DNA of 64,000 nt from Vogesella oryzae (GTDB lineage: Bacteria > Pseudomonadota > Gammaproteobacteria > Burkholderiales > Chromobacteriaceae), in NCBI RefSeq assembly GCF_902829295.1, contig NZ_CADEPL010000055.1, forward strand, positions 104,395 to 168,394. The letters are read 5' to 3'. Made by a program: the position numbers and the translations under genes. Positions 10,850-19,202 of this stretch are shown here, piece by piece; within the stretch, counting starts at the first letter, position 1, and every line of letters begins with the position of its first letter. A model generated the notes under the pieces. That model was not told where the DNA came from. It saw only the letters and a list, made by a program, of their open reading frames with translations, and searched no databases.

Positions 10850-11443
10850 TTAGGCGATCTGGCAGGCGTCTTCGAAGGCAAATCGCGGCGAGCGTTCGTG
10901 CAGTCTGCTGGCCTCGCCGTAGCCCAGGTTGATCAGGAAGTTGGCCTTGATATTGCCCTGCGGGAAGAAGGCGGCCTCTACCTTGGCAGCGTCAAAACCG
11001 GACATCGGGCCGCAATCCAGACCCAGTGCCCGGGCGGCCATGATCAGGTAGGCGCCTTGCAGCGAGCTGTTGCGGAAGGCGGTGCCCTGGATCACGGCGT
11101 CGTTGCCGGCGAACCAGCTGCGGGCATCCGGGCTGTGCGGGAACAGTTTGCCCAGTTGCTCGTAGAACTGCATGTCCATGCCGACGATGACGGTTACCGG
11201 TGCCTGCATGGTTTTATCGACGTTGCCTTCGGACAGGCAGGGCTTGAGCTTGGCCTTGGCTTCCGGCGATTGCACGAACACAAAGCGGGCCGGCGAGCAG
11301 TTGGCACTGGTCGGTCCCATCTTCAGCAGATCGAACAGTTCGCGCAGGGTGCTCTCGCTGACCTTGCGATCCTGCCAGTGGGTATGGGTGCGGGCGTCGG
11401 TAAACAGTTGTGCCAGCGCGGCCGGTGTGATGTGTGTGGTCAT
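10850..11443 (-). CDS. Nitroreductase family protein (RutE/HadB-like)
   Basis: 197-residue FMN-dependent nitroreductase-fold protein, most like the RutE/HadB group (malonic semialdehyde reductase-like). Supporting segments are [22 protein letters not shown] near the N-terminus, [33 protein letters not shown], and FLINLGYG near the C-terminus. The ATG at 11443 follows a GGAAACCACC stretch. No other pyrimidine-degradation (rut) genes are near, so the natural substrate is unknown. A terminator follows. Confidence 0.86.
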   Translation of the reverse strand: MTTHITPAALAQLFTDARTHTHWQDRKVSESTLRELFDLLKMGPTSANCSPARFVFVQSPEAKAKLKPCLSEGNVDKTMQAPVTVIVGMDMQFYEQLGKLFPHSPDARSWFAGNDAVIQGTAFRNSSLQGAYLIMAARALGLDCGPMSGFDAAKVEAAFFPQGNIKANFLINLGYGEASRLHERSPRFAFEDACQIA

Positions 11444-11465
11444 GGTGGTTTCCTTGGCTGGGCGT

Positions 11466-12260
11466 TTATGGAGTAGGGGTGCCGGCGCCTTCGGCCGGTA
11501 GCGAATCCGCTTGCGTCGCGGCATTGGAAATGATGGTGATGGCCACGCGGCGATTCTTGGCGCGGCCTTCAGGGGAGTCGTTGTTGGCCGCCGGTTTGGT
11601 TTCCGCGCGGCCAACGGCAACGAGGCGTTCCGGCGCAATGCCGTTCTCCATGAACAGGCGCACGATGCTGCCGGCGCGTGCGGCGGACAGCTCCCAGTTC
11701 GACGGGTACATCGCATTGCGGATCGGGGTATTGTCGGTAAAGCCTTCTACCCTGATCTGGTTGTCTACTGCGGCCAGCTGCTGTGCCACGCTGGCCAGCA
11801 GTTGCGGCGAGTTGCCAAGCGGTGTGGCCTGGCCGGCCGGGAACAGCGCCGTGTCGCGGATTTCAATGTGAATGCCCTCGTCGTCCTGGCGCATGGAAAG
11901 CTGGCCGCCCTGGATCAGTGGCGATAGCGTTTTGGCCAGGCCGCTGGTGAGGGTTTCCAGCTTGCGCCGTTCGCGCAGCCGGACTTCCCCCTTGACGGCG
12001 GTGGCAATCGGCTTGGTGTTGGGCAGCTCGATCATGGTGTTGGCACTGCCGGATGGCGGTGTGGCCTGAATCGCCAGACTGCCCTCGCGGAATGCATCGA
12101 ACATGGCGCTGGACAGCACCCGATACTTGCCTTCATTGACTTGCGAGATCGAGTACATCACCACGAAGAAAGCAAACAGCAGGGTGATGAAGTCGGCGTA
12201 GGAAACCAGCCAGCGCTCGTGGTTTTCGTGTTCTTCTTCCTGCTTGCGGCGTCGCGCCAT
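11466..12260 (-). CDS. Flagellar motor protein MotB/MotD-like
   Basis: 264-residue stator protein. A basic N-terminus precedes one membrane helix, [19 protein letters not shown], with the proton-accepting Asp at residue 23. The C-terminus is an OmpA-like peptidoglycan-binding domain ([31 protein letters not shown]). The wording resembles MotD of pseudomonads and other betaproteobacteria. A stator needs a MotA/MotC partner, and none is encoded next to it: the upstream minus-strand gene is an SppA-type peptidase. It is therefore an orphan here. Confidence 0.86.
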   Translation of the reverse strand: MARRRKQEEEHENHERWLVSYADFITLLFAFFVVMYSISQVNEGKYRVLSSAMFDAFREGSLAIQATPPSGSANTMIELPNTKPIATAVKGEVRLRERRKLETLTSGLAKTLSPLIQGGQLSMRQDDEGIHIEIRDTALFPAGQATPLGNSPQLLASVAQQLAAVDNQIRVEGFTDNTPIRNAMYPSNWELSAARAGSIVRLFMENGIAPERLVAVGRAETKPAANNDSPEGRAKNRRVAITIISNAATQADSLPAEGAGTPTP

Positions 12261-12319
12261 GTGCGGTCCCCTCGGGTAGAGAATACGGCCTGCGGCCAAC
12301 CTTGATCCAGGGTGGCGGT

Positions 12320-13249
12320 TTATAGCCAGTGGCTGTCAAACAGCGTCTGGAGGCTGCCATGGAATACAACGCCAATCTGGCGCGCCATGCGGCTGGCAAA
12401 GTCGTCGTCCGGTGTGTAATCCACCACGGTGTCGGCCTTGATGATGTCACGGGCAACCGAGTTCACCGAACCCAGTCCGTCGGCCAGTCCCAGCGGGATG
12501 GCGCTGCTGCCCAGCCAGACGCGGCCGCTGAACAGCTCCGGATCATTTTTCAGACGTTGGCCGCGCCCCTGTTTGACGACGGCAATGAATTGCTGATGGA
12601 TTTCATCCAGCAGCGACTGGCGGATGGCTTCCTGGCGCGGGTTCTGCGGCGAGAACGGGTCGCCCATGCCCTTGTTGCTGCCGGCGGTCGCCAGGCGGCG
12701 TTCGATGCCGATCTTGCCCATCGCCTTGTCAAAACCGAAGCCTTCGGAGATCACGCCGATGGAGCCGACCAGGCTGGCCTTGTCCACGTATATGCGGTCG
12801 GCGGCGGCGGCAATGTAATAGCAGCCGGAGGCGCAGACTTCTTCTACCACGACATAAAGCGGAATCGACGGGTGGCGCTTTTTCAGCAGCCGGATTTCGT
12901 CGTTGGCAATGCCGGACAGCGCCGGGCTGCCGCCGGGGCTGTTGGCGCGGATAATGATGCCGCGGGTATCCGGATCGGCGTACGCCTGCTTTAACCCTTC
13001 AAGCAGTTTGGCACCGGCTTGGCCCTGGCTATCGATTACCCCTTCGAGGGCCACCGTGGCAGTGTGTTTGCCGGCATGTTCGCGCTCGAAGCCGGAGCTG
13101 CTGAACAGCAGGAACAGCAGTGCAATGGCGACGCCTAGCCACATCAGGCGGAAGAAAGTTTTCCAGCGTCGCGTACGGCGTTGCTCGATCAGGCCGGCGC
13201 TGGCCAGCTTTTCGATCAGCTGGCGCTCCCAGTGCGGTTCGTGCTCCAC
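12320..13249 (-). CDS. S49 family signal peptide peptidase (SppA-like)
   Basis: 309-residue inner-membrane serine protease of the S49 (short SppA) family, which degrades leftover signal peptides. One membrane helix lies at about residues 33-50. SPGGSP and the nucleophile segment VCASGCYYIAAAADRIY (Ser141) are present, and Lys193 in TAGSNKGMGDPF fits the Ser/Lys dyad. A GTG start at 13249 is chosen because AAGGAG lies 5-6 bases upstream. It is followed by the orphan MotD-like gene after about 60 bases that contain TGCGGCCAACC (12291-12301). Confidence 0.88.
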   Translation of the reverse strand: MEHEPHWERQLIEKLASAGLIEQRRTRRWKTFFRLMWLGVAIALLFLLFSSSGFEREHAGKHTATVALEGVIDSQGQAGAKLLEGLKQAYADPDTRGIIIRANSPGGSPALSGIANDEIRLLKKRHPSIPLYVVVEEVCASGCYYIAAAADRIYVDKASLVGSIGVISEGFGFDKAMGKIGIERRLATAGSNKGMGDPFSPQNPRQEAIRQSLLDEIHQQFIAVVKQGRGQRLKNDPELFSGRVWLGSSAIPLGLADGLGSVNSVARDIIKADTVVDYTPDDDFASRMARQIGVVFHGSLQTLFDSHWL

Positions 13250-13262
13250 GGTGCTCCTTATG

Positions 13263-13619
13263 TCAGATGTCGGTTTCGGGCAGATAGTATATCTGGCCGT
13301 CACATTCTGCTACGCGCAGCTTGAACAGGCCAAGACCATGACAGGGACCGGCAATGCAGAGGCCGTTGTCCGGCTGGTACAGGGCGCCGTGCAGGCTGCA
13401 GATCAGTAGTTGGCCGCTGCTGTCAAAGAAGCGGCCATCCTGCCAATCCAGTTCGGTGGGGACGTGACGGCAGCGGTTGAGATAGGCGTGCACGGTGCCA
13501 TGGCTGCGAATGGCAAAGGCGGCGGCGGTCTCGCCGTGCCATTGCACTTCGAAGCGGACACCGCGGCCGCCATCCTGCAGCTCCTCGCTGCGGGCAATCA
13601 GTTGCCGCTGAGCAGCCAT
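13263..13619 (-). CDS. Rieske [2Fe-2S] domain protein
   Basis: 118-residue small ferredoxin-like Rieske protein. The two cluster ligand pairs are visible as CRH (in LNRCRHVPTELDW) and CSLH (in LLICSLHGALYQP), matching C-x-H...C-x2-H. No membrane segment is seen, so it is a soluble protein rather than a cytochrome bc1 subunit. Its start overlaps the end of the HAD phosphatase gene, and the downstream SppA gene follows closely. The redox partner is unknown. Confidence 0.86.
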   Translation of the reverse strand: MAAQRQLIARSEELQDGGRGVRFEVQWHGETAAAFAIRSHGTVHAYLNRCRHVPTELDWQDGRFFDSSGQLLICSLHGALYQPDNGLCIAGPCHGLGLFKLRVAECDGQIYYLPETDI

Positions 13620-14254
13620 GCCTGCAATTCGGCAAAGCTGTGGAAGATGGCGCGCGGTTCGCAGTCTTCCAGGTCTTCCAGCGGGTGGGCGCCGTAGCTG
13701 ACGCCGGCCGCCATGGTGCCGGCATTGCGGGCCATCAGCAGGTCGTGCGTGGTGTCGCCGACCATCAGCGTGCGTGCCGGCAGCATGCCCAGCTGATCGG
13801 TGATCTGCAGCAGCATCTCCGGATGCGGCTTGGACTGGCATTCGTCTACGGTGCGGGTGGTGAGGAAGTGCTTGCCGATGCCGGTGGCCGCCAGTACGCG
13901 GTCGAGACCGACGCGGCTTTTGCCGGTGGCAACCGCCAGCAGGTAGCCGGCATCTTCCAGTGCGGCCAACCCTTCCACGACACCTTCGAACAGTTCGATG
14001 GTCTCGTCGCCGGACAGGTAGTGATGGCGATAGGCCTGCACCATGTCCTGGTAACCACTTTCCGGCAGGCCGGGGCAGACATGGCGCATGGCATCCACCA
14101 GGCCAAGACCGATGACGTGGCTGGCGCGTTCGCGCGGTGGGGTTGGCAGGCCAAGGTCGCGGCAGGCTGCCTGGATGGAATGCACGATGTGGGCGGTGGA
14201 GTCCATCAGGGTACCGTCCCAGTCGAACACGATCAGATCAAGTTCATGCTTCAT
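13598..14254 (-). CDS. HAD-superfamily hydrolase, phosphoglycolate phosphatase-like
   Basis: 218-residue HAD-IA hydrolase. Motif I is FDWDGTLMDS (nucleophile Asp11), motif II lies in VATGKS, and motifs III/IV are KPHPEM and MVGDTTHDLLMARNAG. Such genes next to rluC are often annotated gph-like, but true substrate specificity cannot be read from the sequence. It overlaps rluC upstream by 11 bases and the Rieske gene downstream, suggesting one transcript rluC-HAD-Rieske-sppA. Confidence 0.9.
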   Translation of the reverse strand: MKHELDLIVFDWDGTLMDSTAHIVHSIQAACRDLGLPTPPRERASHVIGLGLVDAMRHVCPGLPESGYQDMVQAYRHHYLSGDETIELFEGVVEGLAALEDAGYLLAVATGKSRVGLDRVLAATGIGKHFLTTRTVDECQSKPHPEMLLQITDQLGMLPARTLMVGDTTHDLLMARNAGTMAAGVSYGAHPLEDLEDCEPRAIFHSFAELQAWLLSGN

Positions 14255-15185
14255 GTGTCAGCGTATCCAGAAAACGGGTCAGTTCCGCCGGTAGCGGTGC
14301 GACAAGGTTCAGCGGCTCACCAGTCAGCGGGTGGGGGAGTACCAGGTTGGCCGCATGCAGGAACATGCGCTTGAGGCCGCGTTTTTGCAATTCGCGGTTG
14401 GCGGCAAAGTCGCCGTATTTCTCGTCACCGGCGATCGGGCAGCCGCTTGCCTGCATGTGGACGCGTATCTGGTGTGTCCGTCCGGTGCGCAACAGCGCTT
14501 CTACCAGCGTAAGTCCCTGGAAGCGTTGCTGCACGGTAAAGATGGTGTGCGCGTAAATGCCCTGGTCGGCATCGACGCGTACCATGCGCTCGCCTGTGGG
14601 GGTGTGAAAACGGTGTAGTGGCAACTTGACGTGCTTGAGGTTGGTCGGCCAGCTGCCCAGCCCCAGCGCGAAGTAGCGTTTCTGGGGTACGTCGTTGCGA
14701 ATCATCTCGTGCAGCTTTACCAGCGCCGAACGCTTCTTGGCGATCATCAGCAGGCCGGATGTCTCGCGATCGAGACGATGCACCAGTTCCAGATAGCGTG
14801 CTTCTGGCCGCGCGCGGCGCAACTGTTCGATCACGCCAAACGATACGCCGCTGCCACCATGCACGGCGACACCGGCGGGCTTGTTGATCACCAGCAGGGC
14901 GTCATCTTCGTACACGATGGGAAACTCGCAGCCGGGTACGCTTTCTTGCGACGGCCGCTCGGCAATGCGGATCGGCGGGATGCGCAGCTCATCACCGATT
15001 GCCAGCTTGGTTTCGGCCTTGGCACGGCCTTTGTTGACCCGGATTTCACCGGAACGGATGATGCGGTAGATGTGGCTCTTGGGAACGCCGCGCAACAGCC
15101 GGACCAGATAGTTGTCCAGTCGCTGTTCGGCGCCGTTTTCGTCCACACGGTGCAGGGTTACAGAATCTTTGCGAATGTCAGTCAT
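14244..15185 (-). CDS. rluC: 23S rRNA pseudouridine synthase RluC
   Basis: 313-residue RluA-family pseudouridine synthase. An N-terminal S4 RNA-binding domain (about residues 18-75, RLDNYLVRLLRGVPKSHIYR) precedes the catalytic domain with LVHRLDRETSG, Asp139 being the catalytic residue. RluC modifies positions 955, 2504 and 2580 of E. coli 23S rRNA. Divergence from rne across a long leader is the classic rluC-rne arrangement and supports RluC over RluD. The start at 15185 gives the normal length; later frame-compatible starts upstream would extend into the rne leader. Confidence 0.94.
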   Translation of the reverse strand: MTDIRKDSVTLHRVDENGAEQRLDNYLVRLLRGVPKSHIYRIIRSGEIRVNKGRAKAETKLAIGDELRIPPIRIAERPSQESVPGCEFPIVYEDDALLVINKPAGVAVHGGSGVSFGVIEQLRRARPEARYLELVHRLDRETSGLLMIAKKRSALVKLHEMIRNDVPQKRYFALGLGSWPTNLKHVKLPLHRFHTPTGERMVRVDADQGIYAHTIFTVQQRFQGLTLVEALLRTGRTHQIRVHMQASGCPIAGDEKYGDFAANRELQKRGLKRMFLHAANLVLPHPLTGEPLNLVAPLPAELTRFLDTLTHEA

Positions 15186-15701
15186 AATGCTTATACTTCG
15201 TGGGCTTTTCGCCATGTTTTCGTGCGACAAGCTCACCGGAAAAGGGTCGCAGACAGGATGTTTGCGGCGCTGCTGCGCAACACCGACTGGCCGGCTGGCT
15301 TATTGCCAGACCTGACGCCGGTTTCCCGGGCGCAGCCAAGGTTGTCTCGCTCACCCCAAAGTAGCGATGTTAATGCATTTGTATGCATGACGCACTCACG
15401 CCAGTTTTCACTCTGAAACGCCAAGCCAGTTTCGGGGTTTGCAGCAAAGTTTGCCCCGGCGTGGCCTGCCGCACCCAATTCGTTCCCGCCAGTGTTTAAA
15501 GCTGTCTGGAGGGAACAATCCAGAAGCCGGAAGCCGTACATGGTTACCGGGGGCCACGTGATACTAGACAGGAAGTCGGCTTAGTACATCGTTGTATTGC
15601 GCTCTTTACTCTACGCTTCTTTCGGAATGCGCCCATCCCACACATTGGGCCGTCAAATACTTGCTGTAACCCTTGCGTGAGTGTGCGCATAGGGACTTTT
15701 A
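15186..15701 (+). promoter_or_regulatory. Long rne leader / rluC-rne intergenic region
   Basis: 516 bases with no credible gene. It must hold the rluC promoter and the rne promoter and 5' UTR. Long structured leaders mediate RNase E autoregulation in E. coli; the same role here is inference. A purine-rich CTGGAGGGAACAATCCAGAAG stretch (about 15510-15530) and CCACACATTGGG (15640-15651) are unpaired-looking candidates. I could not assign -35/-10 boxes with confidence. Confidence 0.5.
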
Positions 15702-18581
15702 ATGAAACGCATGCTTTTCAATGCGACGCAGGCAGAAGAACTGCGCGTCGCTATTGTTGATGGGCAAAAGCTCATCGACCTTGATATCGAAACCGTCGGC
15801 AAGGAGCAGCGCAAGGGCAACATCTACAAGGGGACGATCACCCGTATCGAACCTTCGCTGGAAGCCTGCTTTGTCGATTACGGCACCGAACGTCACGGTT
15901 TTCTGCCGTTCAAGGAAGTTGCCCGCTCTTATTTCCAGAACTACGACGGTGGTCGTCCGCGCATTCAGGACGTGCTGCGCGAGGGTATGGAAGTTGTCGT
16001 GCAGGTCGAAAAGGACGAGCGCGGCAATAAAGGCGCGGCACTGACCACCTATATCAGCCTTGCCGGCCGTTATGTCGTCCTGATGCCGAACAATCCACGA
16101 GGTGGTGGTGTTTCCCGCCGCATCGAGGGTGAAGAGCGTCAGGAGCTGAAGGATCTGCTGGCACAGCTTGAAGTGCCGGGCGGCATGAGCCTGATCGCCC
16201 GTACCGCAGGCATTGGCCGCAACCTGGAAGAACTGCAGTGGGATCTCAACTACCTGCTGCAACTGTGGCGTGCGGTTGATGGCGCGGCTGGCGCCCAGTC
16301 CGCGCCGTTCCTGATTCTGCAGGAAGGCAGCCTGGTTATCCGTGCCATTCGCGACTACTTCCAGCCGGATATCGGTGAGATCCTCATCGATACCGAGGAA
16401 ATCTACGAGCAGGCCCGCCAGTTCATGAGTCACGTGATGCCCAACAACGTTGGCCGCGTGAAACTGTATAAAGACCCGGTGCCGTTGTTTTCCCGTTTCC
16501 AGATCGAACACCAGATCGAAACCGCCTTCTCGCGCAGCGTGACGCTGCCGTCCGGTGGTGCCATCGTGATCGACCACACCGAAGCACTGGTTTCCGTTGA
16601 CGTGAACTCGGCGCGTGCCACCAAGGGCGCGGATATCGAGGACACCGCCTTCCGCACCAACCTGGAAGCGGCAGAAGAAATTGCCCGTCAACTCCGTCTG
16701 CGCGACCTGGGCGGGTTGATCGTTATCGATTTCATCGATATGGAAAACCCGAAGAACCAGCGCGACGTGGAAAACCGCCTGCGCGACGTACTCAAGCACG
16801 ACCGTGCCCGCGTGCAGATGGGCAAACTGTCACGTTTCGGTCTGCTGGAACTGTCGCGTCAGCGCCTGCAGCCGTCGCTGGGTGAAACCAGCCACGTGCC
16901 GTGTCCGCGTTGCCACGGTATCGGTTTTATTCGCGGTATCGAATCCTCCGCCCTGCATATCCTTCGCATCATTCAGGAAGAGGCGATGAAGGAAAATACC
17001 GGTGCGGTGCATGCACAGGTGCCGGTGGATGTGGCGACATTCCTGCTGAACGAGAAACGTGCCGAGATCTACTCGATTGAGGCGCGTCTTGATGTGGCTG
17101 TGGTGCTGATCCCCAATCTGCATCTGGAAACGCCGCATTACCAGATTGTTCGTGTCCGTCATGATGACTTGGCAGAAGTTGGCGATGCGCCGAGCTACCG
17201 CCGTGTGGAAATGCCGGAGCAGACCGATGTGCTGCCATTTGGTCAGGAAAAGGCCAAGCCGGTACGTCTGGAAGCTGCAGTGAAGGGGATTACGCCTGCC
17301 CAGCCGGCGCCGGTAGCGGCAGAGCCGCAAGTGGTTGCGGCTCCTGCGGTTGCGGCTACTGGTGAAAGCTTGCTGGGCAAGATTGTCGGCTGGTTCAAGG
17401 GTTTGCTGGGAGAGGCTCCGACTCCGGTTGCCGCACCAAAGGCAGAAGTTAAGAAGCCCGCCGGTCGTGAACAGCGTGGTCCGCGTCAGCGCAACGAGCG
17501 TCGCGGCAATGGCAATGGTCAGCGCCGTGAGCGCGACGAGCAGCGTGGTAATCGTGATGCTGGTCGCGATGGTAATCGTGAAGAGCGCCAGCCACGTCAG
17601 GATGAGCGCCGCCGTGGTGGCGCGCAGGATGCCGTGGCACGTGATGAGCAGGCGCCGCGCCAGGAGCGTGCCCCGCGTCGCGAGCGCGAGCCGCGTGAAG
17701 TACGCGAACCGCGTGACAACAGCTCGCGTAACGATGCCGTAGAGGGTGAGGTGGTGCGCGAAGGTCGCGACCAGGGGCAGCGTAACGAGCGCCGCCGTGA
17801 GCGCAATCGCGATGCCAATAAAGAAACGCAAGTTGCGGCCAACGTCGAGGCTGGTCTGGTGGCTGCGGAGGCAGTTGCCGAGCAGGTGGCCGACGCGGTA
17901 ACCAACGAGCAGGTGCCGGCAGTTGAAGCGGGCGAGCAACAGCGTGAGCCGCGTGAGCGTCGGCGCCGTCGTTCGCGTCGCGATCGTCGCGATGATGTTG
18001 CCAATACCGAAGTTGTGGCAGAAGCCAACGTGGTGTCTGACGCAGCGGAGGGGGCAGAAGTGCCGTTGGAAGTTGCCGCCATTCAGGAGCCGGAAACGGT
18101 TGCTGATGTAGCCGTGACAGTAGCTGACGAGCAAGTTGTTACTGTCGCTGCAGATGAAGCCGTCTCGGCGGTAGTCGAGTCCGTTGTGTCGCAACCGGAA
18201 GCTGTCGAGGACGTTGCCCCGGCGGCAGCTGTCGAGCCGGTTGTGGTTGCTGCAGAGGCCGTAGTCGAGATCGCCGAGGTTGTTGAGGCTGTGCATGTCG
18301 TTTCCGACGAGCAGCCGGCAGTGGTTGCTGAGCCGGAGGTTGCTGTTGCCGAAGTGAAGGTTGCAGAGCCTGTGGTGGCGATCAATGTCGCTCCGGTGGT
18401 GGCGCAGCCGGCGGACTTGGGCGGGTTGGTGATGGTGACAACCCGTGCCGCCAGCGAACAGCCGCAAGCTATTGAAGTGGCTGAAGAACCCAAGGGCAAG
18501 CGCCGCCGCGAGGTGGTGCGTGAGGTTGCCGAAGTTGCTTCGGTTGAACTGGTGCAGGTGCAGACCCGCAACGATGGCTAA
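15702..18581 (+). CDS. rne: Ribonuclease E
   Basis: 959-residue RNase E, the endonuclease that starts mRNA decay and processes rRNA and tRNA, and scaffolds the degradosome. It has an N-terminal S1 domain (about residues 35-120), then the DNase I-like catalytic region with [13 protein letters not shown] and LIVIDFIDM carrying the two Mg-binding Asp residues. The Zn-link CPRCHGIGF follows near residue 405. The C-terminal half is disordered: an Arg/Asn/Gly/Asp-rich RNA-binding block (about 586-704), then a Val/Ala/Glu-rich block (about 710-920), ending in a short basic tail. The direct downstream neighbours are tRNA genes, known RNase E substrates. Confidence 0.97.
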   Translation: MKRMLFNATQAEELRVAIVDGQKLIDLDIETVGKEQRKGNIYKGTITRIEPSLEACFVDYGTERHGFLPFKEVARSYFQNYDGGRPRIQDVLREGMEVVVQVEKDERGNKGAALTTYISLAGRYVVLMPNNPRGGGVSRRIEGEERQELKDLLAQLEVPGGMSLIARTAGIGRNLEELQWDLNYLLQLWRAVDGAAGAQSAPFLILQEGSLVIRAIRDYFQPDIGEILIDTEEIYEQARQFMSHVMPNNVGRVKLYKDPVPLFSRFQIEHQIETAFSRSVTLPSGGAIVIDHTEALVSVDVNSARATKGADIEDTAFRTNLEAAEEIARQLRLRDLGGLIVIDFIDMENPKNQRDVENRLRDVLKHDRARVQMGKLSRFGLLELSRQRLQPSLGETSHVPCPRCHGIGFIRGIESSALHILRIIQEEAMKENTGAVHAQVPVDVATFLLNEKRAEIYSIEARLDVAVVLIPNLHLETPHYQIVRVRHDDLAEVGDAPSYRRVEMPEQTDVLPFGQEKAKPVRLEAAVKGITPAQPAPVAAEPQVVAAPAVAATGESLLGKIVGWFKGLLGEAPTPVAAPKAEVKKPAGREQRGPRQRNERRGNGNGQRRERDEQRGNRDAGRDGNREERQPRQDERRRGGAQDAVARDEQAPRQERAPRREREPREVREPRDNSSRNDAVEGEVVREGRDQGQRNERRRERNRDANKETQVAANVEAGLVAAEAVAEQVADAVTNEQVPAVEAGEQQREPRERRRRRSRRDRRDDVANTEVVAEANVVSDAAEGAEVPLEVAAIQEPETVADVAVTVADEQVVTVAADEAVSAVVESVVSQPEAVEDVAPAAAVEPVVVAAEAVVEIAEVVEAVHVVSDEQPAVVAEPEVAVAEVKVAEPVVAINVAPVVAQPADLGGLVMVTTRAASEQPQAIEVAEEPKGKRRREVVREVAEVASVELVQVQTRNDG

Positions 18582-18600
18582 GCGCTGAAAGTGCCGTCAG

Positions 18601-18625
18601 GCCTGAAAAGTTTCCGTTTTCAGGC
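18601..18625 (+). terminator. Hairpin after rne
   Basis: GCCTGAAAA-7 bases-TTTTCAGGC, 20 bases after the rne stop. There is no downstream T-run beyond the stem, so termination strength is uncertain. Its last base abuts the -35 box of the tRNA promoter. Confidence 0.6.
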
Positions 18626-18654
18626 TTGACGAAACACGAAGTGCTGCCTAAAAT
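18626..18654 (+). promoter_or_regulatory. Sigma-70 promoter of the tRNA-Asn cluster
   Basis: TTGACG (18626-18631), a 17-base spacer, then TAAAAT (18649-18654) and a GC-rich discriminator GCGCAG, as expected for a stable-RNA promoter. The first tRNA starts 20 bases downstream. Confidence 0.8.
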
Positions 18655-18673
18655 GCGCAGCTCTTGAAACGAA

Positions 18674-18749
18674 TCCCTGATAGCTCAGTTGGTAGAGCGA
18701 CGGACTGTTAATCCGCAGGTCGCTGGTTCGAGCCCAGCTCGGGGAGCCA
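18674..18749 (+). tRNA. tRNA-Asn (GTT), copy 1
   Basis: 76-base cloverleaf: acceptor TCCCTGA/TCGGGGA, D-arm GCTC..GAGC, anticodon loop CTGTTAA (GTT reads AAC/AAT), T-arm GCTGG-TTCGAGC-CCAGC, discriminator G and an encoded CCA. The outer anticodon-stem pair 27-43 is A-C, a mismatch shared by all four copies. Confidence 0.97.
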
Positions 18750-18775
18750 GTTTCGAGTGAGCAGTAAATTTGTGT

Positions 18776-18851
18776 TCCCTGATAGCTCAGTTGGTAGAGC
18801 GACGGACTGTTAATCCGCAGGTCGCTGGTTCGAGCCCAGCTCGGGGAGCCA
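18776..18851 (+). tRNA. tRNA-Asn (GTT), copy 2
   Basis: Identical 76-base sequence to copy 1, separated from it by an unrelated 26-base spacer. It starts the 123-base unit that is repeated downstream. Confidence 0.97.
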
Positions 18852-18898
18852 AACAATTTGGAAGCACCGGTTGTGCCGGTGGTTCATGCAAGATGTGT
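18852..18898 (+). repeat. 47-base spacer of the tandem tRNA repeat, first copy
   Basis: Begins AACAATTTGGAAGC and ends GCAAGATGTGT. The middle forms a small hairpin, CACCGG-TTGTG-CCGGTG. It differs from the second copy (18975-19021) at two positions, one in the stem and one in the loop. Confidence 0.85.
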
Positions 18899-18974
18899 TC
18901 CCTGATAGCTCAGTTGGTAGAGCGACGGACTGTTAATCCGCAGGTCGCTGGTTCGAGCCCAGCTCGGGGAGCCA
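18899..18974 (+). tRNA. tRNA-Asn (GTT), copy 3
   Basis: Identical 76-base sequence. It lies exactly 123 bases after copy 2, as part of a tandem duplication that includes the spacer. Confidence 0.97.
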
Positions 18975-19021
18975 AACAATTTGGAAGCGCCGGTTTTGCC
19001 GGTGGTTCATGCAAGATGTGT
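18975..19021 (+). repeat. 47-base spacer of the tandem tRNA repeat, second copy
   Basis: Two substitutions from the first copy. The hairpin stem becomes GCCGG/CCGGT with a TTTTG loop, so a short stem is kept. Confidence 0.85.
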
Positions 19022-19097
19022 TCCCTGATAGCTCAGTTGGTAGAGCGACGGACTGTTAATCCGCAGGTCGCTGGTTCGAGCCCAGCTCGGGGAGCCA
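19022..19097 (+). tRNA. tRNA-Asn (GTT), copy 4
   Basis: Identical 76-base sequence, 123 bases after copy 3, followed within 10 bases by a strong terminator that ends the cluster. Confidence 0.97.
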
Positions 19098-19105
19098 AAA
19101 TTGAA

Positions 19106-19133
19106 GCCCACGGTTTTTGCCGTGGGCTTTTTT
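19106..19133 (+). terminator. Rho-independent terminator of the tRNA cluster
   Basis: GCCCACGG-6 bases-CCGTGGGC followed by TTTTTT. A clear end of the four-tRNA transcript. Confidence 0.92.
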
Positions 19134-19202
19134 CATTTCCGGGAGCTTGCCCCATGTCATCCGATAATTGGTTATGCTGTGAGTACGCAACCATTGGGAT
19201 AA

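Noticed and set aside
16830..18467. 545-residue open frame antisense to rne
   Set aside because: A His/Arg/Leu-rich complement of the repetitive rne tail; no start signal or domain.
18674..19097. Possible CRISPR array or phage attachment site
   Set aside because: The repeats are whole tRNA genes with near-identical spacers, and no integrase, phage gene or cas gene is near.
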